NCBI GenBank assembly: GCA_965153355.1 | Contig: OZ231126.1 | Coordinates: forward strand, 56,854,001-56,918,000 | Source: Flaccisagitta enflata | Lineage: Eukaryota > Chaetognatha > Sagittoidea > Aphragmophora | Length of the DNA: 64,000 bases | Reading direction: 5' to 3' | Part shown: positions 12,741-25,174 of the stretch, in pieces | How the letters are laid out: each line of letters begins with the position of its first letter | Numbering within the stretch: the first letter of the stretch is position 1 | The notes under the pieces: generated by a model | What the model was told of the DNA's origin: nothing | The model's input: only the letters and a program-made list of their open reading frames with translations | The model's database searches: none | Made by a program: the position numbers and the translations under genes

Positions 12741-13517
12741 ATGACATTTGTTAATTCTTTATCTGCACATTTTAACAAAATTGCTGAATTACTATTAATT
12801 CTAACAGTATTACCAATTATACTAATTCATACGGATTCTGTTTTATGGAAAACTAGGAGTGGTGCGCGCTGTCAGTGAGGGTTCACAAGGCCCTCTTCCA
12901 TTGATTTCAGTTTGGGTATAGTGAGGGATATTGTTCCACCTGTCATACGTTAGAACTGATTAGTCCTAATAACTACTGATTTTAACAATACTGCTTTTTG
13001 GCAACCATCCGCAACAAACAGAATTGCTTTTGTTCAATCTAAATTCAATATTCCAAAAACCTTAAAGGCAAAGGAAAATTTTTGGTCACGCTTATCACGC
13101 ACTGAAACTTAAGGTACAGGAATTTACCCCAAGGACAAATTAAGCAATCGCTTTTGCATTTTTACCATCTTGGTAAAAAGTATATACCTACACCTTCTAC
13201 CAAAGATATCTCCGCTTCTAGAATTGCTACATAGATTTAAAAAAACAAACAAATTGAACGTAATCAAAATGAGTTTAATCTGGTATCTGTATCTTGAACC
13301 ATTTAGAAACCAAGCAAAAATATAAAATACATTCTTTTTAAAAATCCAGAAAATACTGAGAGCGACAAATACAATAACTATAACACACCTTTTAATCATG
13401 CTATCTTGACTTCTGGAGCAGCCAAAAAAATCTAAAAGATGAATTCATCCTGGTTCTTGTGGTTTTGATTGTTTAGAAATGGCAGATAAAACTATAACCT
13501 TACTCCCAAATCGCTTA

Positions 13518-14209
13518 CACTTATTTTTTTTTATAAGCACCTCGTTTATAAGCACGCCCGGCCTCAGATATTGGGAAAATTTAAGCACATTGCTAAGCAC
13601 GCTCCAGGCTGAGATTTTCAATTTGAAAAAAATTCTTAGTGATTTTCCAAAAACATGCTAATTTCTGTACATTTTTGGTTGGAATTTCATAAAAACCAAT
13701 GGAAATTTTGATAGAATTTGAAATCATCTATAATATCAGTCTGTCAGTATATTCAGGATTTTGATACTGATAGAAATAATTGAATTTCTAATAACATTTA
13801 AGAATATTATTGCTTAGATACTAATGTTAATATGAATCTATTGTTGTAACAAGGGCCACCTCAAAAGAAAAATATGGCATGATACTAAATAACACCAATA
13901 ATCTAAAAAAATTTAAATCAAACCATGATTTTAATCTCATCCCATGGTTTATATGAAAGTAGCACAACGTCAATGAAAGATACTATATATTTTCTTATAT
14001 AAAATACATTCATTACTGTATTCTATACTATACTTTATTCTATACTATACAATACTCTATGCATTACTGTTTTCTTTACTTAATAGGATAATTACTTACT
14101 GATGAATGATAAGCACGCATTTAAGCACACTTCAGCCTCGAAAATGAGATTTTGCTAAGCACGCTCAGCCTCAGCCAAAAAAGGAGCGTGCTTACAAAAA
14201 AAAAAAGTG
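13518..14209. mobile_element. Short TIR DNA element with TA duplication
   Basis: The ends are inverted repeats: CACTTATTTTTTTTTATAAG at the left and the complement of CACTTTTTTTTTTTGTAAGC at the right. Each is bordered by TA (13516-13517 and 14210-14211). Both ends carry extra AAGCACGC/CCTCAGCC blocks in inverted order. The 692-bp body has no transposase, so this looks like a non-autonomous Tc1/mariner-like element. Confidence 0.6.
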
Positions 14210-14264
14210 TATTTGCTCACAAATGATAAAACAAAATCATCCATATTTATGTAGACTGATTTTT

Positions 14265-14482
14265 AACAAGGTTGGATACACAGCTACCCAAGTTGAGTAT
14301 GGGTGGGCAGGGGCTATATTTGTGCTCAGAGTATTTGAGCAAGAGCAGTATGGTCAAAGAATAAAAAACATACACAAAAGTAGAAAAAACATAAAAAAAA
14401 TTAAAGTGTGACCAACCCTCCGACCAACCAACCAACCGACGAACAAAGCAGGGTGTTGAGTCGCATAGCACGCAACTAAAAA
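14265..14482 (+). repeat. DR1 dispersed repeat, full-length form
   Basis: Starts AACAAGGTTGGATACACAGC, then GGGTGGGCAGGGGC, TTTGAGCAAGAGCAGTATGG, a CAACCAACCGACG tract, GGGTGTTGAGTCGC and a hairpin ending CGCAACTAAAAA. It aligns part for part with 11010-11180, 36558-36747 and 44708-44929. Confidence 0.8.
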
Positions 14483-15284
14483 TGATTCCAAAAGCTTTAA
14501 CATGATTCTTCAGCTGCAAAACATAACACTTTACTCATTACTAACACTTTCAGTATGATAATTTGATAAGTATCAAGCCAAAAAATCAAATTATGCCACA
14601 TGTGTAGGTATAATTTTTTCCAAGGTGGTACATTGGTCAATGTCTGCTTTATTTTTTTGTAAAACTTTATGTTTAATTGCATAGGAGAAATGGTCCGTTA
14701 TTGCCTGATATGATGGAAAGAGGAGTGAAGGAAATTCAACCATGGAGTTAAGGCAGCTGGGTTTCCTACGATTCTTAGAAACATAGGAATCTGGGTTAGA
14801 AAGCTTACATTTCTAGGCTTCCTAACCAATTTCACAATGGAAATATGAGTTTTTTCAATTTATCCTAAAAAGCGCTGCTTCATTTTATCTGATTTCTTGG
14901 GTGATCACTAACAATGGGACGACATCCTAAAGCCATAAAAGAATAGCATCGCCACTCTGCTGTAAATAGATTAAAATGTGAATGAAAAAATACTACCTAC
15001 ATTTCTTGCGATTCTAGGTTTTCTAGGAAAATGTTGCTGGTTTCTTAGAATTCTAGGTTTCCGAGGATTTACAATATCAGCAAAAATAGAAATTTTTTCT
15101 TTCTTGTACATTTGTTGCTCTTGTCATTGGCTGACTCGCTTTTTAGTTAGAAAAGATTTCCGTTTTAAACAAGAACAATTTGAAAAATAATCATTTTTTT
15201 AAGTTTCAACTAAAAAACTGCTGGTATAATAAGTTGACATGAAATGAAAACTGTTTGACTAAAATCAACTAGATTTTAAAACAA

Positions 15285-15470
15285 ACAAGGCCAACACCTT
15301 ACAGTCACGTGCCGTTGTTAAGACCATTAGACCAAAAGACTAGAAGACCAAAATACAAAGAGAGTAAATGTAAAATTGACTTAAATCAACTTTAAATAAC
15401 TTTAAATGACTTAGAATGGCAAAAACGATGAAAAAAAGCCAAGCGTTACCAACCGACAGACAGACAGACA
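15285..15470 (+). repeat. DR1 fragment with short-period array
   Basis: AACAAGGCC start, AGTCACGTGCC, then a degenerate TTAAATGACTT array, then CAACCGACAGACAGACAGAC. The terminal hairpin is missing. Confidence 0.5.
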
Positions 15471-15479
15471 AACAAATTT

Positions 15480-17570
15480 GTTTGAAAGAAGCATTGCTGA
15501 GAAAAAAGTAATTGCCACTTAAGAATGATGACCGTGTATATGGCTACAGCGAATTTCGGCTGCAACGAATGAAAAACAGCGTTCCCCTCAGCTTTGTTTA
15601 AAGTGTTTTCAACTATTTCCCCCTTCTTCCTATCGCCACCCCCTTCCTCCCATCACCACTCCCATCCTAACTCCTCCCATCGCCACCCCTTCAAGATTTT
15701 GAGGCCCTGTAAAATGGTTAAACCATGCCTATAAAACGGCTTTACTGCAAAACCCAAGCTCAACTCAACAAGACTTTTCCATATGCTCTTCTTTTAACAA
15801 GTGGCTGTTGGAAACATTTCGGATTAAATCATAAGATTCATTTCTCTCAAACCTAAAAACATGTCAACCATAAGCAAAATAAAAGGAAAAATTGCTCAAT
15901 ACCTACGTTTGAAATGGACTGCTCGCCCGAAAAGGAGAAGATTAACTTAATTTGTTTTAGATCCGGCCATCGCAATTTAAGTTTTCTAGGACGAAAGACA
16001 TTAGTCCTTTCCCAGATGTCAAAATTACTTACACTTACACCAACTTTCAAACTGCTCAAAAGAGTTTCAAACGTCAAGACCTTAAAATGGGAGAAGGCAA
16101 AAGAAGAAAAAAAATCTGTGATGGGCCCCAAAATATTTGAATTGACGAAAAGAGAAGTAAACGAGAAAGTTTTAAACAACTGCTCCATCCTGAGGCGAAG
16201 AAAGAAATAATAAACGGTAAAGGCTCTTCGTCTACTTTCAACCAGAATCCTCACTTTGTAGTTGGTAACCACCGCCCACTCCCTCTCCCCATGTGATAAA
16301 ATGAATTTGGGCCCCAATGCTAAGCAGATCCACATACCATTTTTATTCTTCTCCTTCTCCCCTCTGCCAACACAAACTGGTGAAAGCCATTAATTCTTGG
16401 CATGGAAATTTACGAAAGAAAAGTTACTGCGGGGCTGCTCCTTCTTACTGCGCAATACTGCGGAGACTAGAAAGCTATGAAACAAAAACAACCACCAACG
16501 TTTTGAGGAACAATAATATTAGTTTTTGATTAAAATGGCACGATTTGGATATTATTTTTCAAACCGACTAAAGTCAAAACATTCTTGGACATGCACCAAA
16601 ATAAGAAAATGGCAGAACTGACAAAGATACTCGATCTAAATTCCTTTTTTTCCCTTTGCGAGGGACAATTATAAAAGCGTTAAAAACCTACAACCGTCAT
16701 AAGAAAAAGCAATGGTTAGTAGCCTATAAATTAAGCCAGAACCCAATTTCGTTTTCGAGTTGATCGACAACAGCGTATCTATCCATCAACTCTGACAGCG
16801 GCAGATTCGTTAGTAATTCAAGAATTTCTTCCTCAATTGAACTGGCGGTTTTCGAATGCTGGGCTCTTGTCCACAATTCTCGTGGAAGAGACCCGAGGAT
16901 TAAAACTTATTCGATATGCCTGATCCCCATCCAGCATCAGCAGAATTTGAAAAGCGAAAATGGGTATGCTGCCGCCGCGGCAGGCGCAGCGGCATGTAGA
17001 TTATAGAGGCTTCGTCTACGTGGAGAAGACGACGAACCCATCTCCTCCTATCTACCCCCCCCTCCCACGCCCCCATCAAAAGTCAAATCATGAAATAAAA
17101 GCAACACCAAAAGTCTTGGCCTGAGAAGATGAGAATAGGTACACGCTTTTGATTGAGTAAAAACCTTGTTTATAACAACGTTGAGGCTCAAATTGTCAAA
17201 ACAATAAGAACATTGAAAGCAACATCGTAAGCCGCAGAAAATGACAAATATAACAACACTTCAGCCTCATGTCCAACAAATAACAACTTTTCTCTTAGCC
17301 TATCATTTTCGTTGCTTTCAATTGCCACAGGCGGCAGTTTAATTGAAAAGGAAGCTTTTTCTTCTTTTTAATCATTGTAACCCCTTAGATCAAATAATAT
17401 TCTGTTCCTGGTTCTGAATGATTGTACTCCTTTTATTTCTTTCCTACCCTAGCTCCCTTTCATTCCAAAGAAAGCAGTGAAAGGAATGATAGTACAGACA
17501 TTGCAATCTTTTCTCGTTTAAGGATATTGATGAGAAAAAAAAAACAACAATTAAGCAACGGTTCCAGCTT
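15480..17570. other. No confident gene
   Basis: Open frames of 98 codons (+) and 160 codons (-) overlap at 15853-16335 without recognisable domains. A TATAAA near 16722 precedes a short open frame at 16917 that starts MPDPHPASAEFEKRKW and runs past a possible donor (TGG|GTATGC). It is too short to call a gene. Confidence 0.3.
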
Positions 17571-17571
17571 T

Positions 17572-18187
17572 CACTGTGCTTTTAAAAAAATTCTCAGTGG
17601 AAAGTCATATAACTGTGAGTTTTTCTGCGTTTCCGAGCAGTATTAGGATGTAAGAGCATGTCACTAGCAAAAATAAAATCATTCCCTGAGCGCTTTTTGA
17701 GTAATCTTCAAAATAGAAAAAAATTAAACCTATTTGTAATGCAGTTTCTAATGAGTTGTATTGGCTTATTTTTTGATTCCATATTATTATTCTATACAAA
17801 ATTTCCTTTCATTTGTTAGGTCACACTAGATGGTTTTATATAGAAATTAGGTTTTCATATTTTGAGCCATCGTTACTCTTTTGTAACGGTGACTCAAAAA
17901 ATGAAAGTTTTAATTCTTTGCAAAAGTATAGAGTGCGACCTATCAAATGAAAGGAAATTTTTCATGGATTAACAATACAGAATCAGAAATTTAGTCAACA
18001 CATCCCAGAAGAATCTGCATTGAAATTAGGTCTATTTTTCTATGATTTTGAAGGTTCCCCAAAAAGCGCTCAGGGAATGATTTTGTTTTTGCTAGTTACA
18101 TGCTCTTACACCCCAATACTGCTCAAAAATGCAGAAAAAGCCTCAGTTGTATGACTTTTCACTCAGAATTGTTTTAAAAGCACAGTG
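17572..18187. mobile_element. 616-bp foldback palindrome
   Basis: The left arm (CACTGTGCTTTTAAAA inward) is an imperfect reverse complement of the right arm, including AAGAGCATGT and GAGCGCTTTTTG blocks. A smaller hairpin (GAGCCATCGTTAC with GTAACGGTGACTC) sits at the centre near 17862-17895. There is no transposase and no obvious target duplication. Probably a foldback-type element. Confidence 0.65.
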
Positions 18188-18484
18188 CCTTATATCCCCA
18201 TTCAAATAACAACATCAGAAATAATCGGGAAAAAAGTCGAGTCAGTCTTCGACTTTTTTACACATTCAAGAGAAACATGGTTTTCATTTTCTTATGAAGA
18301 AATTGTAGATCTCAATCGACCGAATGTAGCCTCTAATAAAATTGATAAGGTAAGTAAATTAGATTATTCTCTTTCAATCGGCGCCAAGCAGAATGCTCTA
18401 CGGCAAATATTTTTTGTGCTATGATTTTTCAAAGATTTATTTACAAAATATTCAAATTAATTTTTTTTCGAATTTTTATGATTT

Positions 18485-18975
18485 TGTGTAGGATCAATAA
18501 AGGAGTGCACCTAAGTTTGTTTGAGCATATAAATACAAGAAAACATGTTTATGAGCATAGCTGCTCATCTTTAAAGGTGAGTTTAGCTCATTCAGCTCAT
18601 TTAGCTCACTTAGCTCATTTAACTCACTTAGCTCAGTTTTTTTTTTCGTTACAAATGCAATAAATGAATAGATATATTGATAGGCGTTTAAGCAAGCAAA
18701 TAGAAGAGAGCATATCAGTTAGCAGAGCTGCTCATCTGAGAGGGCGTTTTTTTAAGTATTTTAGCTCATTTAGTTCATTTAGCTTATTTAACTTGCTCTT
18801 TTTTTCTGATTCCAAAACAGATAAATAAATGTTTTGATTTAAGCGTGCAAATACAAAAAACATGATAGTGAGCATAACTGATTATCTTATTGAATGATTT
18901 TTAAGTTTGAGCTCATCTTGCTCATTTGGCTCAGTCCTATTTTTCTCTGATTTTCAGTGCAATCAATACATACAA
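18485..18975. repeat. Degenerate tandem repeat with AGCTCATTT runs
   Basis: About three diverged units of 160-175 bp. Each has AAATACAAGAAAACATG-like sequence, then AGCTGCTCATCT, then a short array of TTAGCTCA units, then a T-rich run. Confidence 0.6.
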
Positions 18976-19268
18976 TTACTCTTGATTTTATCAAACAAAT
19001 AAAAATAATTGCAATAACTGAAGACAAATATATGATGAAAAATGAGCAACGCTTACGACTTTTTCCTCACGGCGACAGCCGCCATTACTAGTAATAACCC
19101 GTTGTTACTAAGTCAAATGCGTGAAAGTTAACCTTCAAAGTTTGAACGGTAGGACGGAGGGAACGGTAGGACGGAGGGAGACAGCGGAGGACGACCGAGT
19201 AACTTATTAACTCATTACAGTCTCATTAACTTATTAATTTACAGTCTCATTAACTTATTAACTCATTA

Positions 19269-20046
19269 CAGTCAAATCCTGCTATAACGGATTTCATGAG
19301 ACCAATCAATTTTATGCGTTATTGCCAGATTGCGTTATTGCCAAAATGACTATCCTAAACTATCTTCTTTGCTATCTTCTGTGGTAACTACTTGGTTATT
19401 GAGAACGGGACAATTTAACCCACGAGTTTTTTCTTGCAACATATTGAGAATTTCAAACCTTCTTGGCAATGGAAAAACGAGTCAAAACAAGTCCAAAATC
19501 AGCTAATGATTGTAGTGTCCATAAAATGGTTAGCTAATGATTATTGTGCCCATAAAATGGTTAGCTAATGATTGTGGTGCCCATAAAATAGTCAAATGTA
19601 AGGGTCTTTTTGTCTGTCTCTGTCTGTCTCTCTCTCTCTCTCATTTTTAGTTGCGGACACGCAACTCTATAAGAGGCTTTGTCCGTCCGTCCATCTGTCT
19701 GTCCATTGGTCCATAACCATCGAGTCTAAAAGTGGGAAAACGCACATATCCGCCCCTGCCCACCCGTCCGCAACTGATGGCCGTGTATCCGATGGCCTCT
19801 CGCCCCTGCCCATTGATGATTTTGCGCATCTTTTGTCTTTTGGCGGCCACCATCTGTTATTGGCGGAACATTATAGGTCTCCGAACTAACCAGTGTCATA
19901 TTCTTGGATTTTGCGTTATAGTTGGATCTGGTCACAGTGGAGTTATTTTACAAAGAAAGTAAAGACAAATGGTAGGGAATTTCTCTCAGCACTCGTTATA
20001 GGTGGAATACCATTATTCTTTGATCTGGTATAGCGGGGTTTAACTG
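19269..20046. mobile_element. Pogo/Tigger-like non-autonomous element
   Basis: The left end CAGTCAAATCCTGCTATAAC matches the right end read in reverse (CAGTTAAACCCCGCTATACC). Both are bordered by TA (19267-19268, 20047-20048). The CAGT..AA.CC..CTATA.C pattern resembles pogo/Tigger termini (Tc1/mariner superfamily). A DR1 copy is nested at 19644-19808. No transposase is present. A fragment of the same end lies inverted near 27310-27370. Confidence 0.7.
19644..19808 (-). repeat. DR1 repeat nested in the pogo-like element
   Basis: TTTTTAG plus hairpin stem TTGCG/CGCAA around GACA, CTCTATAAGAGGCTTTGTCC, GTCCGTCCATCTGTCTG, CCCCTGCCCACCCGTCCGC, GTGTATCCGATGGCC. Confidence 0.8.
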
Positions 20047-20059
20047 TACTTCTGTGCTT

Positions 20060-22320
20060 TTCAAGCAGCGGCCCCAAAGGGCCAATGTCCTGTAGGACAC
20101 AGGGTTGAATTTCCAGACGTCCACTCTTCCATCCATTTTTCCTTCCATCAGTCCCCCCCATAGCTATAGAGGCCTTAAATCAATAATCTTAGGCCTCATT
20201 TTTGCCCCTCAAGCCCTAGATTAGACCTCTGCCTGGGCCAAAATTTAGCACTAAGCCTTAAATCAGCCCTCCAGGCCACAGATCACCCCTCTAGGCTTCA
20301 AATCAGCACTCCCTGCCTTATGTCTACCCTCCAGGCATCAAGACCTCAAATAAGCACTATCAGGTCACCCAAGGGTAATATGTGGTCAACGATACCCGTT
20401 GCCCTGCTCTGCATAATTGTGAATTGGAATGGGTGGAAGCAGGGCAGCGGCACCGAAGGGGACAAATTGTAAAACAGGTCGCCCAAGGGCAATATGTGGT
20501 CAGCGATACCCGTTGCCCTGCTTTGAGTGATTGTGAATTGGAGGGAGGGGGAAGCAGGGCAGCGGCCCCGAAGGGGACAAAGTCCTGTAGAACACAGGGG
20601 GACTTTCGTTCTTCCTGCCTGAGTAAGGGGATGGAAGCTTGAGAGGGTTGACCTGAGGCTTGGGAGAGCTGGATCAAAGCTTGAAATCAGAGGACTGATT
20701 TGAAGCCTGAGAGCAATAAATTGAGGCTTAATTTGCTGATATGAAGCCTGAGAGGCCTAATTTGAGGCCTGAGAGGCCAGGTTTGAGGCCTGAGAATTTG
20801 GATTTGAGGTCTGAGAGGCCTAATGTGAGGCTTGAGAGGCCAGATTTGAGGCCTGAGAGGCAAAATTTGAGGCCAGAGAGGCGAGATTTGGGGCCTGAGG
20901 GGCCAGATTTGAGGCCTGAGAGGCCAGATTTGAGGCCTGAGGGGCCCGAGGGGGGGATGCACGAACGAACGGACGGACGGACGAACGAAAGTCCCCCTGT
21001 GTTCTACAGGACTTCGTCCCCTTTGGAGCCGCTGCCCAACAAGAGTTTGTCCTACTGTGTAAGAGGGCAGATTTTAGGCCTGAGAGGACAGATTTAGGGC
21101 TGGAGAGAACAGATTTCAGGCCTGAGTGGACAGATTTCACGCCTGGGTGGGCAGATTCAAGGCCTGAGAGGGCAGATATTAAGCCTGAGAGGGTAGACTT
21201 CAGGCGTGAAAAACCTGGAGGGGGGATAAATGGACAAACAAACAAACAAATCCCCTTGTGTTTATAGGACTTCATCTTCTTTGAGACTGCTGCCCAAAAA
21301 CCTCGAATCAGCTCTCCACTCCCCAGGCCTAATAATTGCAAAAGCCTTAGATGGTCAACGCTACTGTTGCCCCTATGAGTGTGCGTGGATGTGTAATGGT
21401 GAGAGGGCACCAGCCCCGAAGGGGCCAATGACCAATGCTCAGTTTTTTTGGAGGCTTTATGTTGGGACTTGAGCCTAGAGGCTGCAATTTGAGCTTGGAG
21501 GCTGGAATTGGGGCCATGGGACCGGAAATTTAGCCTCAAGGCTGGATTCTGGGCTTTGAGGCTCAATTCTGAGCCTCGAGGCTGGATTTTAGGCTTGAAG
21601 CTGGAATATGAGCCTCATGGTTGAAATTTGAGCCTCGAGGCTGGATTTTTGGACAAAGAAGGAGGAGAAGAGGGAGGAGAAGTGGATCCTGGGCTTTGAG
21701 ACTCAATTTGAACCTTGAGGTTCAATTTGAGCCTAGGCTGGATTTTAAGCTTTGAGGCTGAAATTTGAGGCTAGTAGCTGGAATTTGAGCCTCAAGGCTA
21801 ATAATTGAGCCTCAAGGCTAGATTTTGGGCTTTAAAGCTGGTCGAGGGGGTGGATGGAGAAGGAGGAGGAGAAGGAGAAGGAGGAGGATAAGGAGAAGGA
21901 GGAGAATTTTCTCCTGTGTGAAAGCATAGGTCATCAGCCCCTTTGGGGCCGCTGCCCAAAAATCAGCCCTATAGTCCTCAAATCCAGTCATTTGAGGTTT
22001 GAAATCAGTCCTCAAAAAACATCTGGAATTTTTTTTTTTTTTGCAAAATGCATAACTCCCATTGAATATCATGGAAAATTGCTCCAAAGGCTTCAAATAA
22101 GCCTTCTCAGGATGTATGGAAATTCACCCGGTGTCCTACAGGACATCAACCCTTTGGGGCCGCTACCCTACTCTCACTCCACTTCTTCAGCTATCACTCC
22201 AAGCAGGGCATTGGGTACCGCTGACCTAGTGCGATCCTTGGATGACTTGTTTTTACTAGATCACTCCAAGCAGGGCATCGTGTGCCGCTGACCATGTGCG
22301 ATCCTTGAATGACCGGTTGA
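20060..22320. repeat. DR2 dispersed-repeat cluster
   Basis: Several DR2 copies in both orientations. Shared parts are: a GC-rich hairpin (GCGGCCCCGAAGGGG and variants at 20077, 20441, 20561, 21021, 21410, 21938 and 22148); GTCCTGTAGAACACAGGG; a GGACGGACGGACG tract; GATGGTCAGCG(A/G)TACCC; and long arrays of a roughly 20-nt unit close to GGCCTGAGAGGCCAGATTTG (best at 20740-20950 and 21460-21840). The block 20360-20470 is duplicated at 20475-20590. Open frames here simply read the array and are not genes. Confidence 0.75.
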
Positions 22321-22733
22321 GTTTGATTGCTTCATCACCTTCATCTTGAAAATGAAACCGATGATTACCTTTCAACTGGGAAAAAAAATCTTCAGTTGGT
22401 TATGGCTTTCAATCGTTTGCTATGCGACGCTAAGACCTCCGGCCTTGTGTATGTGACTATGAGAGGGTGTGTCAGTTGGTCAGTCCGTAGGTCTGAAATT
22501 ATTTTTTGGATCACGAAAAACGGACTGAAACAGTGAAACAGGGATTTTTGAGCATGGAACACCCACTTTACTTCATTTTTTAATTCTTTTTATGCACCAT
22601 ACATATCTGCTTATATTTCCTCATAGCTTATTTTATCACCCAAATACCTAATTGCATTTGTTGACATTTATTGTACACGTGAAACCAGTACAAGCAGACG
22701 ATATACATAAATTGAAAACAAGAGTAAAATTTT

Positions 22734-22998
22734 TTTTAATCGCGTGCAAGCGACTACACCTTAATCTTTTGGTCTGTCTGTCGGTCCGTCTGTCCAAAAT
22801 GTTCCTAAATTTGCCTTTTTTGTGTAAACAAATAATTTGACACACCCTATGCCCCCCCCACCAACACACATACAAAAAAAAACATCTAAAACGCTCATTT
22901 TTCCACTTTCCGACTCGTGCGTTAAGGACTGACGGACTGACGTGCGGATGGATGGACAAAGCCTCTCATAGAGTTGCGTGTCAGCGATTAAAAGTATT
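22734..22998. repeat. Composite DR1 with a hairpin at each end
   Basis: The left end is TTTAATCGCGTGCAAGCGAC and the right end is AGTTGCGTGTCAGCGATTAAA. Each is followed inward by its own GTCC/GGAC tract, so two DR1 ends face each other. A purine-rich GGGAGGGAGG stretch follows at 23080-23170. Confidence 0.6.
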
Positions 22999-23829
22999 GG
23001 GTATTGGATAAACCCAATCCCAATACATACAAATATCGAAAACCCAATATAATACCCATACATACTGCACGGCCTCGGAGGGACAAAAGGAAGGGAGGGA
23101 GGGAGGTAAGAAGGACGGAAAGAATGGAGGCAAGGAGGGAAGGAAGGAGGCAAGGAAGGAAGGAAGGGAAGGAGTATGTATGCATGCAGGTGTGTGTTAC
23201 TGTAAAACGAAGCACGCGACTAACCTAGTTAGGCTGGGTTATTTTGTTTATTTTTCTTTTTATTCTTTTTTTTTTTGTCGCGGATTGGTAATGTGGTAAC
23301 TATAGGAGGTGTCAGTCAATCCGTTCATCAGTATAGCCATCTGTCCATCACGCTAGAGTGGAGAGGTTCGAAAATTTAAGATGTTATGGTTGGGTGAGGG
23401 GGGGTCCCCAACTAAAAATTTGTTTTTCTCGGTCCCAATACATGTTTTCACAAACATGGGGAATTTTTCTCCTCCTCCTGGATAGACCGTTGCTTTTCTC
23501 AGCGGCATCAAACCGCATTTCAGTAACTCCTAACCAATTGAAAATGGTCCTCGCAAGCCTAGGATAAGCCTCGAATGGCATTATATTGTTGGTTTTCGTC
23601 TACTCGAGCAAAATCTTTGAAGCACCTTTTGTCCAGAAAGCTAGAAATTTGCCTTTGAATGGAGGTGGAGGATTAGATACATAAACATATTATGCAGGGC
23701 CGAGCAAATAGCGATTTCTATTGGAGGCAGCAAGATTTTCTCACTAGAATATGTAATGAAGATGGAATGACCTTACCTTACCATCAAAACAGTTCGTTCT
23801 CTTTCAACCGGGGAGATTGGTGGAGGGGG

Positions 23830-23982
<153 letters not shown>

Positions 23983-24009
23983 AATAGGTAAGAAGAAAGC
24001 GAGCCAGAT

Positions 24010-24640
24010 AGAGAGCGATAGTCGCAAAAGCGTTAAATGGTCAGCGGTACCCCATGCCCCTAGGTTAATGAATGTGGTGATGAAATAGTGAGAGGAGTAG
24101 TGGCCCTGAAGGGACCAATAACCGCAAATCCGCAATAACCAATAACCGATTAAGCGCAAAGGAATTAAGAAGCATTTTAAAGTGATAGGTTGATTAAGGC
24201 AGTGATTTGGGCCACAAAACTGGAATTTGGGCCAAAAGACTTGAATTTGGGTCGTGAGGCTGGGATTTGGGCCATGAGGCTGATATTTAGGCCTGGAGGC
24301 TAGCATTTGGATCATGGGGCTGGAATTGGGGCCTAGGGGCAGGAATCCTTGAGGCTAGGTTATGGGTATTGAGGCTGCGATTTTTGCTTCAAAGATGGGA
24401 ACTGGGCCTCAAGGCTTGGAGTTGGGCCTCTAAAGGTAGGATTTGAACTTGGGGGCTAAGAATTAGGCCTTCAAGGCTTGGATTTGGGCCTTGAGGGTAG
24501 GATTTGGGTCTTGAAGCTTGGATTTGGGCCTGGACGCTTATAAGTGAGTCAAAAGGGGGGGTCTGTAAAAGGAGAAATTTCCCTATGTGAAAGCACAGGT
24601 CATCAACCCCTTCAGGGCCGCTATCCAAAAAGGAAACAAA
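24010..24640. repeat. DR2 dispersed repeat
   Basis: Contains AAATGGTCAGCGGTACCCC, AGTGGCCCTGAAGGGACC (hairpin variant), a long array of TTGGGCC/TGAGGCTGGGATTTG units, and at the right CAGGTCATCAACCCCTTCAGGGCCGC. Same part order as 62465-63190. Confidence 0.7.
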
Positions 24641-24669
24641 GCCGGAAAGAGAGCACGCAACAATGCGAG

Positions 24670-24671
<2 letters not shown>

Positions 24672-24762
<91 letters not shown>
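24672..24762. repeat. (GA)n microsatellite
   Basis: Pure GA run of about 90 bp. Confidence 0.97.
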
Positions 24763-24766
<4 letters not shown>

Positions 24767-25174
24767 ACAAACCACAAGCCAAGACATTTTTCAAAACGTT
24801 CAAGACCGCCATGACGCTCCGACAGTCTTTAGATGCGTCCTCGCATCGTTATGAACAAGTGTGACCGTAGGTGGATCTGTAAGATGGCGGGTAAGTCAGT
24901 TCATAATATTTGGTTTAAACTGCCATTTTTCAATGCCAATTTTAAGGTCACTATTCAAGGTCAGTATTCATTATCTCTTTTCATTTCAATATTTCAAGAG
25001 GACGCATCCATCGGCGATCTCTCGCGTTGTTAAAAGGCTAGAAGCTGTTCCTGCTTAAAAACCTCAAAAAATGGGAAATTTATTTGGCGTTCTGTTAACA
25101 TCAGTGAGTCTCAGTTCATGTTACAATCCTGAATCACAAAAACAAACATCGTTTGTTACGCCACAAACTGGATC

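Noticed and set aside
14265-14482. DR1 as a tRNA-derived SINE
   Set aside because: I could not find A and B box promoter motifs at the proper spacing, and the A-rich tail is only about five bases.
15853-16335. 160-codon minus-strand frame overlapping a 98-codon plus-strand frame
   Set aside because: No recognisable domain, AT-rich codon use unlike the confirmed genes, and no splice or promoter support.
20360-21566. Open frames of 80-248 codons rich in Arg, Pro and Glu or Ser, Leu and Gln
   Set aside because: They follow the 20-nt DR2 units in several frames and both strands, with no start or splice context.
24833-25058. Extra first exon of the XKR gene ending at GCGG|GTAAGT (24891)
   Set aside because: The donor is strong and the phase could fit an acceptor at 25182, but that acceptor lacks a pyrimidine tract and the ATG at 25175 is a simpler start. 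Left open.
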